38,656 nt of DNA, taken from NCBI GenBank assembly GCA_029907345.1, contig JARYMB010000008.1, positions 1-38,656 on the forward strand, given 5' to 3'. This DNA comes from Methanolinea sp. GTDB lineage: Archaea; Halobacteriota; Methanomicrobia; Methanomicrobiales; Methanospirillaceae. Position numbers and translations under genes: made by a program. Each line of letters begins with the position of its first letter. The first letter of the stretch is position 1. Shown here piece by piece: positions 7,673-15,986 of this stretch. Under the pieces are notes generated by a model. It made no database searches. It was given only the letters and a program-made list of their open reading frames with translations, and was not told the origin of the DNA.

Positions 7673-10600
7673 TCAGGCACTGATCGCAGCAAGGGTCCCG
7701 GGTGAGTTCATGAACAGCCAGTAACCCTTGAACGGGTACATCGGGTTCGTGTCGCTGTGGCTGCCCGAGCCGCCGTTGATCAGGGACGCATCGTACGCCT
7801 GCGCTGCCGCGTTGAACCCGATGACCTGGGTCCACTGGTTCCTGACCGAGGTCAGGGTATCCTTCGCACTCGCAGGGCTCACGTCAGAGAACCCGATCGC
7901 GTTCCAGCCGGTGGCAAGGTCCTTTGTCGGCGGTGTCGCCAGCGGGTCGTTCTTGTACGTCAGGGGCACGTCCACGGTGCCCGTCGAGTAGATCCAGATC
8001 CCGTCGAGCGGCCTGATCATGGATTCTGCCGTCATCTGCTGCCACGACATGCTCCCTGCATCGTACAGGAAGATGGAGCGGCCGCCTGTATCGACAACGC
8101 CGATGAACACGGTCCCGACCGTGTTGTGCCCGTCAGCAAGTGCCTTGGGTGTCGAGACGAAGTTCCAGCCGGGGTAGAGCCTCATCGTGCTTGCCGGAGG
8201 TGTCGTCGGGGTCGGGGTGGGAGTTCCCGTGTAGGTCGGTCCGGCCGAAACAGTAATATACCCGTTCTTGGTCGTGGATGAGGTTCCCGAGATGCCCGTG
8301 ATGGTGAGGGTCACCGCATAGGTTCCCGGGCTCTCGTACACGTGGAGCGGGTTCTCTTCGTTGGAGGTGTATCCGTCACCGAAGTCCCATGACCTGGTAG
8401 TTGGAGATCCAACCGAGATGTCGGTAAACTGGACGGAGAGCGGGGCAGGTCCCGTTCTCGGAGTGGCCGAGAAGTCCGCCAGAAGGGCAGTGTTGCTCTC
8501 GATAGTGAAGGTCTTGACCTGAATGATATCATCAATATTGGGGTCGTTGAAGCTGTTGATGAGGGCCTGAGAGGCTTCAGTTCCTTTCAGCCTGTCAGGA
8601 CCGTCGATGACAAAGAGCTTGCTCCATCGGACGGGACTCGATCCAATGACAAACTTCCTATTTGTTTCATTGGTGTATGTTCCACAGCAATCCCACAGTC
8701 CAAATAGATTGCAAATGTAGCAAGGCAGTTCCCAACGGTCCCTGTAGTACTCACACCAGTATAAGAGGATATCATCCGGTATGACATCCAGCTGGTGATT
8801 ATACATCGGGTGCTGGACAATTACAGTGTATACACCGGGTTGCAGATCAAGAGTATTGATCCGGAGGTCATTCTGGAGATTGACTTCGAATGTTCCATTC
8901 GGGCAGTTTACATATGTCCAATCGTAAACGTATTTCTTTCCTGCAACTTTGTCTTCACCAAATACCCAGATTGCAATAGGGACAGGATCATAATAATTTT
9001 CAAGGGTATCACCCATGATTCCTGTTGCTGATCCACGTATTTCAATGTCGACCGGGTCACAACAGACTATTTTAAAGACTTTTTTGGGGTAAATATCGAA
9101 ATCAATTTTCGGCTTTTTAAACGTAAACGTATTTTTTGTCCATGCAGGACATGTCGTGCACTCATTTCCGGTGCATGGGTTACATTCCGTACCATCAAGA
9201 GATGGAGCAGTGGCCGGTTGACTCGAAGCATAGATGGTATATTCACCGAGGTCTATTTGCAGGTATTTTGTCTCCCAAATGTATTCCCAGGTTCCATCAG
9301 GTTTTACAGGTACTACTGTATAGGATTCAGGATCTGAACAATTAACAGCACCATGTGCCATGAGATCAGAGCCAACACAGCTCTGGCAGGGACCTTTCAT
9401 GAAAAGGTACGTATACCTGCTGTCCGTGTTTGTACCGCTGATTTTCACGGTCTCCCCAAGGTAGGCACTTGAATTTGGTTCGCCATACACGAATGTCTGG
9501 AAGGTCATTGTTCCCATGTTGACCGTCAGGGTCTTTTCCACGTAGCGAGTGGTCGTATCAAGAGCAGGGAATGTCTCTTCGACAAAAGGTTGGGCACGGA
9601 TAATGTACGTTCCGGGTTTTGTATTTTCAGACGTCTGAAGGGGAATGGTTCTATTTCCTGTTTCATTCATTTGAACAAGGGCATAATATCGGTACCCGGA
9701 ATCAGGATAATCTGGTGTAATGTCAGCAATTGTCTTCAGGCAGCCACTGCACTCGAGGAATTGGTCCCCAATGTAATATTCGCTTTCACCCAGTGGGTGG
9801 TAAGGATCGAAAATTATCCAGCTATCGCTCATGTAGGGAATCAGGGGTGGCTGGTCACACGGATATCCTGTCATCTTTCCGGAACAATCCTTGATGAAGA
9901 GGAAATACCAGCGGTTGGGTATTCCGGTAATCGTTGCATACGTCGTGTTCCCCCTGATAATGGTAGCGGGACTGATGGTCAGATCCAGCGTTTCCGGGAT
10001 GATATTGATCGTGTATGTGGGACTGGAATAACCGAGATTATTCTCATTGCAATATATCCTCACGCGATATTGCCCGGGAGGATAGACGTAATGTCCAGAT
10101 GCATCGAGGATGTCTGTCTGCCAGAGATTATTACTATCAGATCCCGAATCCGATTCCGACGACCAATACCAGGGATATGTGTCCACATTCAGGTTTTCAA
10201 GGGATTTGGAAGATGTGACGGTAAAGAGGTACGTGCGTTCCAGACTATTGGGATCGGTGACAATGAGATTGAAATGGAAAGTCTCTGATCCGTTGCCCCT
10301 TTGTGCAAGGATATGCCTTAACTCCGTGGCAATTTTGAAATCGATGAGATCTCCCATCCTTGCAGTACCATTTGTGACATCCAGAGTTGGTGTAGCGGTC
10401 AGGTCCTGGATGGTGACTTGTGCATTCGGTTCCTTAACTTTGAACACAACGTCATTAGTATAGGAACCATTCCATCCATACCAGTCACCCGTGCCCCATT
10501 CATGCAGAACGGTTGAATAAAACCGGTTGTCTACGTCAAAGTTGGTGGCACTTCCAATTTCAAACATGAGGTCAGGCGGGTTGACAGAGGGGTTCGATGT

Positions 10601-10783
10601 CGGATCCCACCACGCTATTTCCGTATAACCAGCAACTGCTGCTGATACATCGAGACCCTGTTCCCCGATGAATATATATTCCCCTTTTTCAACCACGTTC
10701 AGCTGTGCCGAAACCGGCATCGCCACTGCGAGAAGGGCGATACCTATCACTAACGAGAAGAGCACTTTGTGTCGAAGCTTCAT
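7673..10783 (-). CDS. Secreted DUF3821/PKD surface-layer-type protein
   Basis: 1036 residues from the ATG at 10783, chosen because it starts a clean signal peptide (MKLRHKVLFSLVIG, cleavage near VSAQ) and has GGTGG about seven bases upstream. An in-frame extension of 22 codons lacks both. Residues about 26-250 match the DUF3821 type found in Methanomicrobiales (VEKGEYIFIGEQGLDVS, EIAWWDP). The middle contains several Cys pairs and beta-rich repeats. A single PKD domain lies at about 768-844, followed by a TPTPTP linker. A C-terminal domain (LYPGWNFVSTP, TGWNAIGFSD, FKGYWLFMN) closes the protein without any transmembrane anchor. It is likely an exported lattice or S-layer-associated protein; the exact role is unknown. 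The coding DNA of the N-terminal two thirds is visibly AT-richer than the rest. Confidence 0.83.
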   Translation of the reverse strand: MKLRHKVLFSLVIGIALLAVAMPVSAQLNVVEKGEYIFIGEQGLDVSAAVAGYTEIAWWDPTSNPSVNPPDLMFEIGSATNFDVDNRFYSTVLHEWGTGDWYGWNGSYTNDVVFKVKEPNAQVTIQDLTATPTLDVTNGTARMGDLIDFKIATELRHILAQRGNGSETFHFNLIVTDPNSLERTYLFTVTSSKSLENLNVDTYPWYWSSESDSGSDSNNLWQTDILDASGHYVYPPGQYRVRIYCNENNLGYSSPTYTINIIPETLDLTISPATIIRGNTTYATITGIPNRWYFLFIKDCSGKMTGYPCDQPPLIPYMSDSWIIFDPYHPLGESEYYIGDQFLECSGCLKTIADITPDYPDSGYRYYALVQMNETGNRTIPLQTSENTKPGTYIIRAQPFVEETFPALDTTTRYVEKTLTVNMGTMTFQTFVYGEPNSSAYLGETVKISGTNTDSRYTYLFMKGPCQSCVGSDLMAHGAVNCSDPESYTVVPVKPDGTWEYIWETKYLQIDLGEYTIYASSQPATAPSLDGTECNPCTGNECTTCPAWTKNTFTFKKPKIDFDIYPKKVFKIVCCDPVDIEIRGSATGIMGDTLENYYDPVPIAIWVFGEDKVAGKKYVYDWTYVNCPNGTFEVNLQNDLRINTLDLQPGVYTVIVQHPMYNHQLDVIPDDILLYWCEYYRDRWELPCYICNLFGLWDCCGTYTNETNRKFVIGSSPVRWSKLFVIDGPDRLKGTEASQALINSFNDPNIDDIIQVKTFTIESNTALLADFSATPRTGPAPLSVQFTDISVGSPTTRSWDFGDGYTSNEENPLHVYESPGTYAVTLTITGISGTSSTTKNGYITVSAGPTYTGTPTPTPTTPPASTMRLYPGWNFVSTPKALADGHNTVGTVFIGVVDTGGRSIFLYDAGSMSWQQMTAESMIRPLDGIWIYSTGTVDVPLTYKNDPLATPPTKDLATGWNAIGFSDVSPASAKDTLTSVRNQWTQVIGFNAAAQAYDASLINGGSGSHSDTNPMYPFKGYWLFMNSPGTLAAISA

Positions 10784-11308
10784 TTTGCACCACCTTGATT
10801 GCATATAACAAGAGAGGTATCCCGGACGTCCACCTTGGGGATGATCCACTCTTTTATATGGTGAGGGTTAAGGTGGATTTATTTATATATTTTTCCATCG
10901 CTCCTTTCGGTGAATGACCTCCTGTGCACACCGGGACTCCAATTCCGGGGGGAGTCCGGAGAGATCGGGGAGGGGATGTCATATATAAAATTATCTCTCT
11001 TCCAAACAGGTATCGCATTGTGCGGGGTATTCCAAAAAATCATTATATTGTCGTTAAATGAAAAAATAAAAGTAAAATTCAATTTTTTTCATAAGAAAAA
11101 TTTTCCATGCGGGAATCCGGTAAATGGACGCTGCCGGAAAGGGTGATCGGAGAGAGTGGAAAGAAATCTTCCTGCGCTCTCTTGGATCGGGAAGAGCCCG
11201 CGGCCATGGATTAACCACAAGGAAAGATACACGTCGTTCAGGTGAATCGGTGCCCCGTTATTTCAGCGGGAGGCAAAAAAGAGTAATGGTTGTTTTCTTT
11301 GACCTGCC
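10784..11308 (-). promoter_or_regulatory. Long intergenic region with several TATA-like boxes upstream of the DUF3821 gene
   Basis: There is no credible gene in these 525 bp. Leftward TATA-like elements occur at 10851-10859 (ATATAAAAG) and 10883-10892 (AAATATATAA), and a further strong one at about 10980-10990 reads as TATATATAAAA on the plus strand. The first two would give leaders of about 45 and 75 nt for the ATG at 10783. A hairpin GGACTCC/GGAGTCC lies at 10934-10957. The stretch 10980-11110 is strongly AT-rich and ends in a T7 tract (11083-11089) on the plus strand. Two short open frames in the area have unlikely composition and were not called. Confidence 0.45.
11275..11280 (-). terminator. 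T6 terminator of the five-PKD gene
   Basis: About 29 bases after the stop codon the leftward strand carries six T residues, followed by a weak GC hairpin (CCCGC...CGGGG). U-tracts of this type end transcription in archaea. Confidence 0.45.
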
Positions 11309-14300
11309 TCACTCCGGCGGGCCGCCGCTTCCCGGCCGGATCTTCAGCAGGTAGACTGCAGCTCCTGCCGCGACCACGACGACTATGATGACGATGGCAA
11401 CCAGTGTCACGGGGATTTCAGGGCCTGCCGGTGTCGTGGGGACAACGGTGGTCTCTGCCGGGACAGGGGTCCCCTTCGGGGCCCAGGCGAACAGGTCATA
11501 GATGCCGCCATGGGTGATGGGGGCACTCACCGTGTGTCGTCCCTGGTCGACTGTCGTCGGGAGAGGGATCCATGTCCGGGTCGCCGGGTTGAACCGCATC
11601 AGGACGAGGTCACGGCTGGCGAGGTCGGTCCATTCTTCAGAGGTAAACTGGAGTGAGAGGATGGCACCCGGGTCGAGGAGCGTGCAATCGGGGGTTACCG
11701 CGTATGCATATCCCATGAACGCCGGATCACCGGGCAGGGCTGGCAGGTCCTGCCCGGAGACCGGGGAGATCCCGATGGTCGTGGGCGGGAGTCCCTCCTC
11801 GCAGGTCACCGCAACGCCTGTCCCGATGGAAAGTGCAGCCCTCCCGTCGGACGATACGATCGTGACCGGCTGCGTCGTCCTGCCGTCCGGCCCGAGCGGG
11901 AGCGGTCCTGCGGGGGTCACAGCCGGTGTGGGTGTTGCAGTCGGCGTGGGCGTGGGGGTGCCGGTGATGATGTAGGCACCGCCGCCTCCACCACCACCAC
12001 CGCCACCGCCGCCGCCACCCCTGCGGGACGCGATGATGTAGTCGGTCCTGGTGACCGTGTCAGATGCTGTCCCGTTCGAAACGGTGAGGGACACGGTGAA
12101 ACCACCGGTATCGCTGTATATGTGAACCGGGTTCTGCTCGTCGGAATACGTCCCGTCACCGAACGACCAGTTCCATGACGTCGGCTCGCCTGTCGAGGCA
12201 TCTGCAAAGAGGACGGTGAGGGGGATGAACCCTGACCGGGGTGCCCCGGCAAAGTCTGCATGCAGGCCGGGCGGCGGCGGGGTCAGACCCGTGACGTTGA
12301 TGTAGCGGGTCCTGACCATGGTGTTGGTCCCGTAGTCGTTTGCAACCGTCAGGGTAACGGTGTAGTTCCCGGCGTAGTGGTAGACGTGGACCGGGTTCTG
12401 CATGGTCGAGAAACCGCCGTCACCAAACGTCCATGACCATGCCGTCGGTCCCCCGGTCGAGAGGTCGCTGAACCGGACGGAAAGCGGGGCCTCTCCGGAC
12501 GTGACATTCGCGACGAAATTGGCAACCGGAGGGACTCCGAACGCCGAGATGTAGTTGGTCTTCGTCTCGGTATCGATTCCTCCAAGCCCTCTCACGCGGA
12601 GGGAGACGGTGTAGTTGCCCGGAGTGGTATACGTGTGGACCGGTTTCCTCTCGGTTGAGGTCCCTCCATCGCCGAACGTCCAGATCCATTCGTAGATCGA
12701 CCCCGAGGAGAGATCATCGAACCGGATCGTGAGTGGGACGGGCCCGGATGTCACGTTGGCCGCAAACTGCGCCACAGGCGGGGGTGGGACGGCCACGACC
12801 GTGATGTAATCCGTCCGCGTCTTCGTCGAGGGAGTCCCCGTACCCTGCCTGACCGTGAGCGAGACGGTGTATGTCCCCACAGACGTGTAGGTATGCGAGG
12901 GATTCTGTGCCGTTGAGGTCCCTCCGTCGCCGAATGTCCAGGACCACGTATCATGCGGTCCGGTGGAAGTGTCGGTGAACTGGACCATCAGGGGCACAAA
13001 CCCGGCAGTGGGGTCGGCTGTGAAGTCTGCCTGGAGGGGCGGGGGAGTGGGAGTGGGGGTGGGTGTCGGAGTTGGTGTTGGTCCCGGTGCAGTCACATTA
13101 ATGTAGTATACCTTCTGTTCCGTACCGGAGCCGAAATCGTTGGTCACCGTCAGGGTGACGTTGTAGAGACCGGCAGAATTGTAGGTATGGAGAGGGTTGA
13201 CCGCGGTGCTGTTGGGTGTCCCGTCACCGAAATTCCACTGGTATGTCATCGGGGACGTGCCCGAGGATAAGTCGGTGAACTGGACGTCGAGGGGTGCCGG
13301 CCCCTCTGTTGGGCTGGCAGTAAAGTTGGCAAGGGGGGAGCTCCCGAGCCTGATCGTGTCATGGTCGAGGGCGACCACCGTGTTGTTGCTGTCTGCACCG
13401 AGCGCATAGAGACTGAACGTGCCGTCGAGCAGTTCCCGGAGGTCGCTGGAAGGGATGGTGACCTGGCTTGCATGCAGTGCATACCCGGATGTCCCAAAGC
13501 CCGGTGTGATGTTGATCTTCGAGAAGTGGGTCGAGTGGGGAGGAGTGCTGTTTCCGACGGCAAATATGGAATAGGAGACCACTTTCTTGAAATCATCGGG
13601 ACCAAGGCCGGTCTCCCGCAGTATCGTCAGGAAGGGGTTGCCGGAGAGGATGTGCTCCGGGCTGATGGAGCCCCCGACCTCCCCGAGGGCCGTCATGTTC
13701 ACCCGGATCGTGGCATCGTAGGTCTCACCGTCCTTGACGAGCAGGTACGTGATGTTTTTCACGGGAGCGGGGTTCTGGAAGGTGAGGGTGAGATCAGATC
13801 CGGATCGCTTGTCATATATGTGTGAACTGATGTCCAATGGGTTGTCATCTTCAAGGATGATCACAGGCCAGGCCGCATACGTGACTATCTTTCCCGGAGA
13901 TCCGGGTAAATACTGGAATGCAGAGAGAATGAAATTGCCACTTTTCGGAATGACTGTCGAACTCGCTGATATCAATTGAGCAATTGTCCTGTCGAAGAAA
14001 AAGTCTGCAAGACCATTTTCATTTTGGATGAGAGTATATCCCAAATCATATTCTTTGAAATCATCCGGGTCTACATTAATAATCGCTTTTTTGCCTATTG
14101 AACCATTAGGCAGAATTTCAAGCCCTAAAACACCATCCTCGTGAAGGATATAGAGCCGATCCGTATTTTTGAACATTTCAGTGATATTTAATTTTATTGG
14201 GATATGAGAGGTCACTGTCCTCGAAAGAAAAACATCGCCCCGGACATCATCTGCTACATTAACCTGAACGACAGGGACCTTAATCGCCTTGAATAATGTA

Positions 14301-14728
14301 TAATCCTCGAACCCCGCCCCCGGGACGGTGGTATCGGTCCCTCCAAGAATCGTGAGCGTATTTCCATGCCAGGAAGCCGTATCGGAAGAGAAGACCCGCC
14401 GGATATCCCGGATACCGGGGAACGGGATGGTCTTTGTATCAGAGTCGTCTCCCACCGTCGAATAGAGGGTGACCCGTGACACGGAGAGGTCCATGAGATC
14501 GACGGTCTCCAGCGATGAAATTGTCAGGTTCCTGTAGGTCTGTGTCTGGTTCAGGTCGAGGCGGGCAAACGGGGGCGGTGCCGCACTGCATGCCGGAACG
14601 GCAACCATGGCAAGGACCATTCCAGCCACCAGCCAGATGATAATCGGACTCTTTCCTGATAGAGAGACCCGGGGGGAAGCTCCCCTCTTCCCCGACGGGT
14701 GTATCGTTCTCCTATTGATAACCTCCAT
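11309..14728 (-). CDS. Membrane-anchored surface protein with five PKD domains
   Basis: 1139 residues. A basic start is followed by a hydrophobic export segment at about 29-49. A unique region of about 415 residues comes next. Five PKD domains follow at about 466-900, each with the WxFGDG and NPxHxY hallmarks; the first two are separated by a TPTPTP linker. After the fifth are a run of about 14 Gly (near 903-917), a Thr-Pro linker, and a roughly 150-residue domain shared with the 652-residue protein (VTIVSSDG, FNPATRTW, LPTTVD). The C-terminus is a transmembrane helix near 1106-1128 with a short basic tail. The ATG follows GAAGGCGGG; a TATA box and a perfect palindrome lie just upstream. It is a surface protein, likely adhesive or structural. 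A short AT-rich patch occurs in the N-terminal unique region. Confidence 0.83.
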   Translation of the reverse strand: MEVINRRTIHPSGKRGASPRVSLSGKSPIIIWLVAGMVLAMVAVPACSAAPPPFARLDLNQTQTYRNLTISSLETVDLMDLSVSRVTLYSTVGDDSDTKTIPFPGIRDIRRVFSSDTASWHGNTLTILGGTDTTVPGAGFEDYTLFKAIKVPVVQVNVADDVRGDVFLSRTVTSHIPIKLNITEMFKNTDRLYILHEDGVLGLEILPNGSIGKKAIINVDPDDFKEYDLGYTLIQNENGLADFFFDRTIAQLISASSTVIPKSGNFILSAFQYLPGSPGKIVTYAAWPVIILEDDNPLDISSHIYDKRSGSDLTLTFQNPAPVKNITYLLVKDGETYDATIRVNMTALGEVGGSISPEHILSGNPFLTILRETGLGPDDFKKVVSYSIFAVGNSTPPHSTHFSKINITPGFGTSGYALHASQVTIPSSDLRELLDGTFSLYALGADSNNTVVALDHDTIRLGSSPLANFTASPTEGPAPLDVQFTDLSSGTSPMTYQWNFGDGTPNSTAVNPLHTYNSAGLYNVTLTVTNDFGSGTEQKVYYINVTAPGPTPTPTPTPTPTPPPLQADFTADPTAGFVPLMVQFTDTSTGPHDTWSWTFGDGGTSTAQNPSHTYTSVGTYTVSLTVRQGTGTPSTKTRTDYITVVAVPPPPVAQFAANVTSGPVPLTIRFDDLSSGSIYEWIWTFGDGGTSTERKPVHTYTTPGNYTVSLRVRGLGGIDTETKTNYISAFGVPPVANFVANVTSGEAPLSVRFSDLSTGGPTAWSWTFGDGGFSTMQNPVHVYHYAGNYTVTLTVANDYGTNTMVRTRYINVTGLTPPPPGLHADFAGAPRSGFIPLTVLFADASTGEPTSWNWSFGDGTYSDEQNPVHIYSDTGGFTVSLTVSNGTASDTVTRTDYIIASRRGGGGGGGGGGGGGGAYIITGTPTPTPTATPTPAVTPAGPLPLGPDGRTTQPVTIVSSDGRAALSIGTGVAVTCEEGLPPTTIGISPVSGQDLPALPGDPAFMGYAYAVTPDCTLLDPGAILSLQFTSEEWTDLASRDLVLMRFNPATRTWIPLPTTVDQGRHTVSAPITHGGIYDLFAWAPKGTPVPAETTVVPTTPAGPEIPVTLVAIVIIVVVVAAGAAVYLLKIRPGSGGPPE

Positions 14729-14750
14729 GACCCGCCTTCACCAATACCCT

Positions 14751-14776
14751 GTGGAGCCCTCCCGGGAGGGCTCCAC
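14751..14776 (-). promoter_or_regulatory. Perfect 26-bp palindrome between TATA box and start codon
   Basis: The half-site GTGGAGCCCTCCC (14751-14763) is followed directly, without spacer, by its exact reverse complement (14764-14776). It lies 22 bases upstream of the ATG of the five-PKD gene and four bases downstream of its TATA box. The predicted transcription start, about 25 bases from the TATA box, falls inside it. It can act as an operator for a dimeric repressor or, as RNA, as a hairpin near the 5' end. Confidence 0.7.
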
Positions 14777-14780
14777 ACAT

Positions 14781-14790
14781 TTATATATAT
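14781..14790 (-). promoter_or_regulatory. TATA box of the five-PKD gene
   Basis: ATATATATAA on the leftward strand, 53-62 bases upstream of the ATG. This predicts a start of transcription near 14757 and a leader of about 30 nt. Confidence 0.65.
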
Positions 14791-14918
14791 GTTGCTTGTA
14801 CGAGGTTGCATTTAAACTTATGGGAAAAAAAGGCTGATCTGACCCTCGATTTTCTGTCGGAAGTGTGTTCGGGGAGCAGGTGATCACCGTGGTTTAACTT
14901 TTGCGTTTTGATCGCGAT

Positions 14919-14997
14919 CGGTGCATGGTGACTGATCCCCGTTGCGGTTCTGCGACCGATCCTCTGCGTGACGATCGGGGTGAACCGGCATGCACCG
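14919..14997. other. Nested inverted repeats in the divergent intergenic region
   Basis: CGGTGCATG (14919-14927) is matched perfectly by CATGCACCG (14989-14997). Inside are CCCCG (14937-14941) with CGGGG (14976-14980), and CGGT (14945-14948) with ACCG (14955-14958) around a six-base loop. The whole forms a nested stem of 79 nt ending 32 bases before the ATG of the rightward exported-protein gene. It has no T-loop sequence and is not a tRNA. It may be a structured leader or a multi-site operator. Confidence 0.35.
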
Positions 14998-15029
14998 GAT
15001 TGATAACAGGGAGCCGACAATAGGTAGTC

Positions 15030-15980
15030 ATGGGAACCGGAAAAGAAAATTCAGGCAGGTTTTTTTATTTATCGGTCCTTGTCCTTGTCCTCTCTCTTGT
15101 CCCCGGAGCTGGTGCAGTGGCAGTCACCGTGACCCCGGACCAGATCGGGGAGGGAGACCAGGTCTCGATTGGAATCACGGGACTTTCCGACAACAGCACG
15201 TTCTCCCTCCGGATCGAGGGAACGTTTGCAGTCACCCCGGGAGGTGCGTTCTCCTTCGAAACGGGGAACCTTGTCATGCCTTTTGGACTCCGGGACGGGT
15301 CCCTCTCGGCCACCCTTCAGAATACCGCCACCAATGTTCTCACCGTCCGGAAAGGTGACACCGAGGTGCGGAAGGTCGGGTCGTCGCAGGGAGGGGTCTT
15401 TTCCACGAGCGAGACCGGGTCGATTCCCGCCGGGACATACGATCTGATCTCCCTGTCGGGAACGGCAGCACCCGGAGCTGACACGATCGTGGCGGGTCTC
15501 ACGCTCCAGGGGAAGAAGAGCGGTCCTGATGATTCTGTCATCACGTTTCTCGTGCAGGGGGTTTCTGGCGGCCGGATAGCCGTGACTGTCACGGTCGACG
15601 GGGAGACCGCCCTCTCCCGCACCATCGTGATCGGGGACACGGTCACGCCGACACCAACGGCAACCGCGACGAGCAGCGGCGGGGGTGGTGGCGGAGGCAC
15701 CAGTGGCGGGATTACGACATCCGGCGGATCCGGGACGACCACGACGACCGCGACACCCACCCGCACTGCCACACCGGCACCGACCCTGACGGTACCCGCG
15801 CAGACAACTGCCGGGCAAACACCTGCAGGAACGGGGACAATGACCACGATCCCGACATCACCGGCAGCCACGGCAGCTGAAAAAACGAGCCCGGCCCCGA
15901 CACGATCCGCGACCTGTCCGGCCATTGCTGCACTTGCTGTCAGCATGGGAGCCCTCGTTTTCTTTATCAGATACCGCTGA
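15030..15980 (+). CDS. Exported protein with Thr/Gly-rich stalk and C-terminal membrane tail
   Basis: 316 residues. The signal peptide (about 1-29) is followed by a beta-rich domain of about 180 residues. A Gly run with Ser/Thr (near 216-232) and a long Thr/Pro/Ala stalk come next. The last 20 or so residues form a hydrophobic helix ending in FFIRYR, preceded by a Cys-Pro. That end resembles either a simple membrane anchor or a C-terminal sorting signal (short motif, helix, basic residues); none of the archaeosortase motifs I know is present. It directly precedes the DUF1616 gene and is probably co-transcribed with it. I do not recognise the folded domain. It is likely displayed on the cell surface. 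Confidence 0.75.
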   Translation: MGTGKENSGRFFYLSVLVLVLSLVPGAGAVAVTVTPDQIGEGDQVSIGITGLSDNSTFSLRIEGTFAVTPGGAFSFETGNLVMPFGLRDGSLSATLQNTATNVLTVRKGDTEVRKVGSSQGGVFSTSETGSIPAGTYDLISLSGTAAPGADTIVAGLTLQGKKSGPDDSVITFLVQGVSGGRIAVTVTVDGETALSRTIVIGDTVTPTPTATATSSGGGGGGGTSGGITTSGGSGTTTTTATPTRTATPAPTLTVPAQTTAGQTPAGTGTMTTIPTSPAATAAEKTSPAPTRSATCPAIAALAVSMGALVFFIRYR

Positions 15981-15986
15981 TTGGAA

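Noticed and set aside
10879-11146. Short frames in the AT-rich intergenic region (leftward 67 and rightward 78 codons)
   Set aside because: No ribosome binding sites, biased AT-driven composition, no match to any known small protein type.
14919-14997. tRNA gene
   Set aside because: Length and outer stem look superficially right, but there is no TTC-type T loop, no D-arm pattern and the outer stem has nine pairs.
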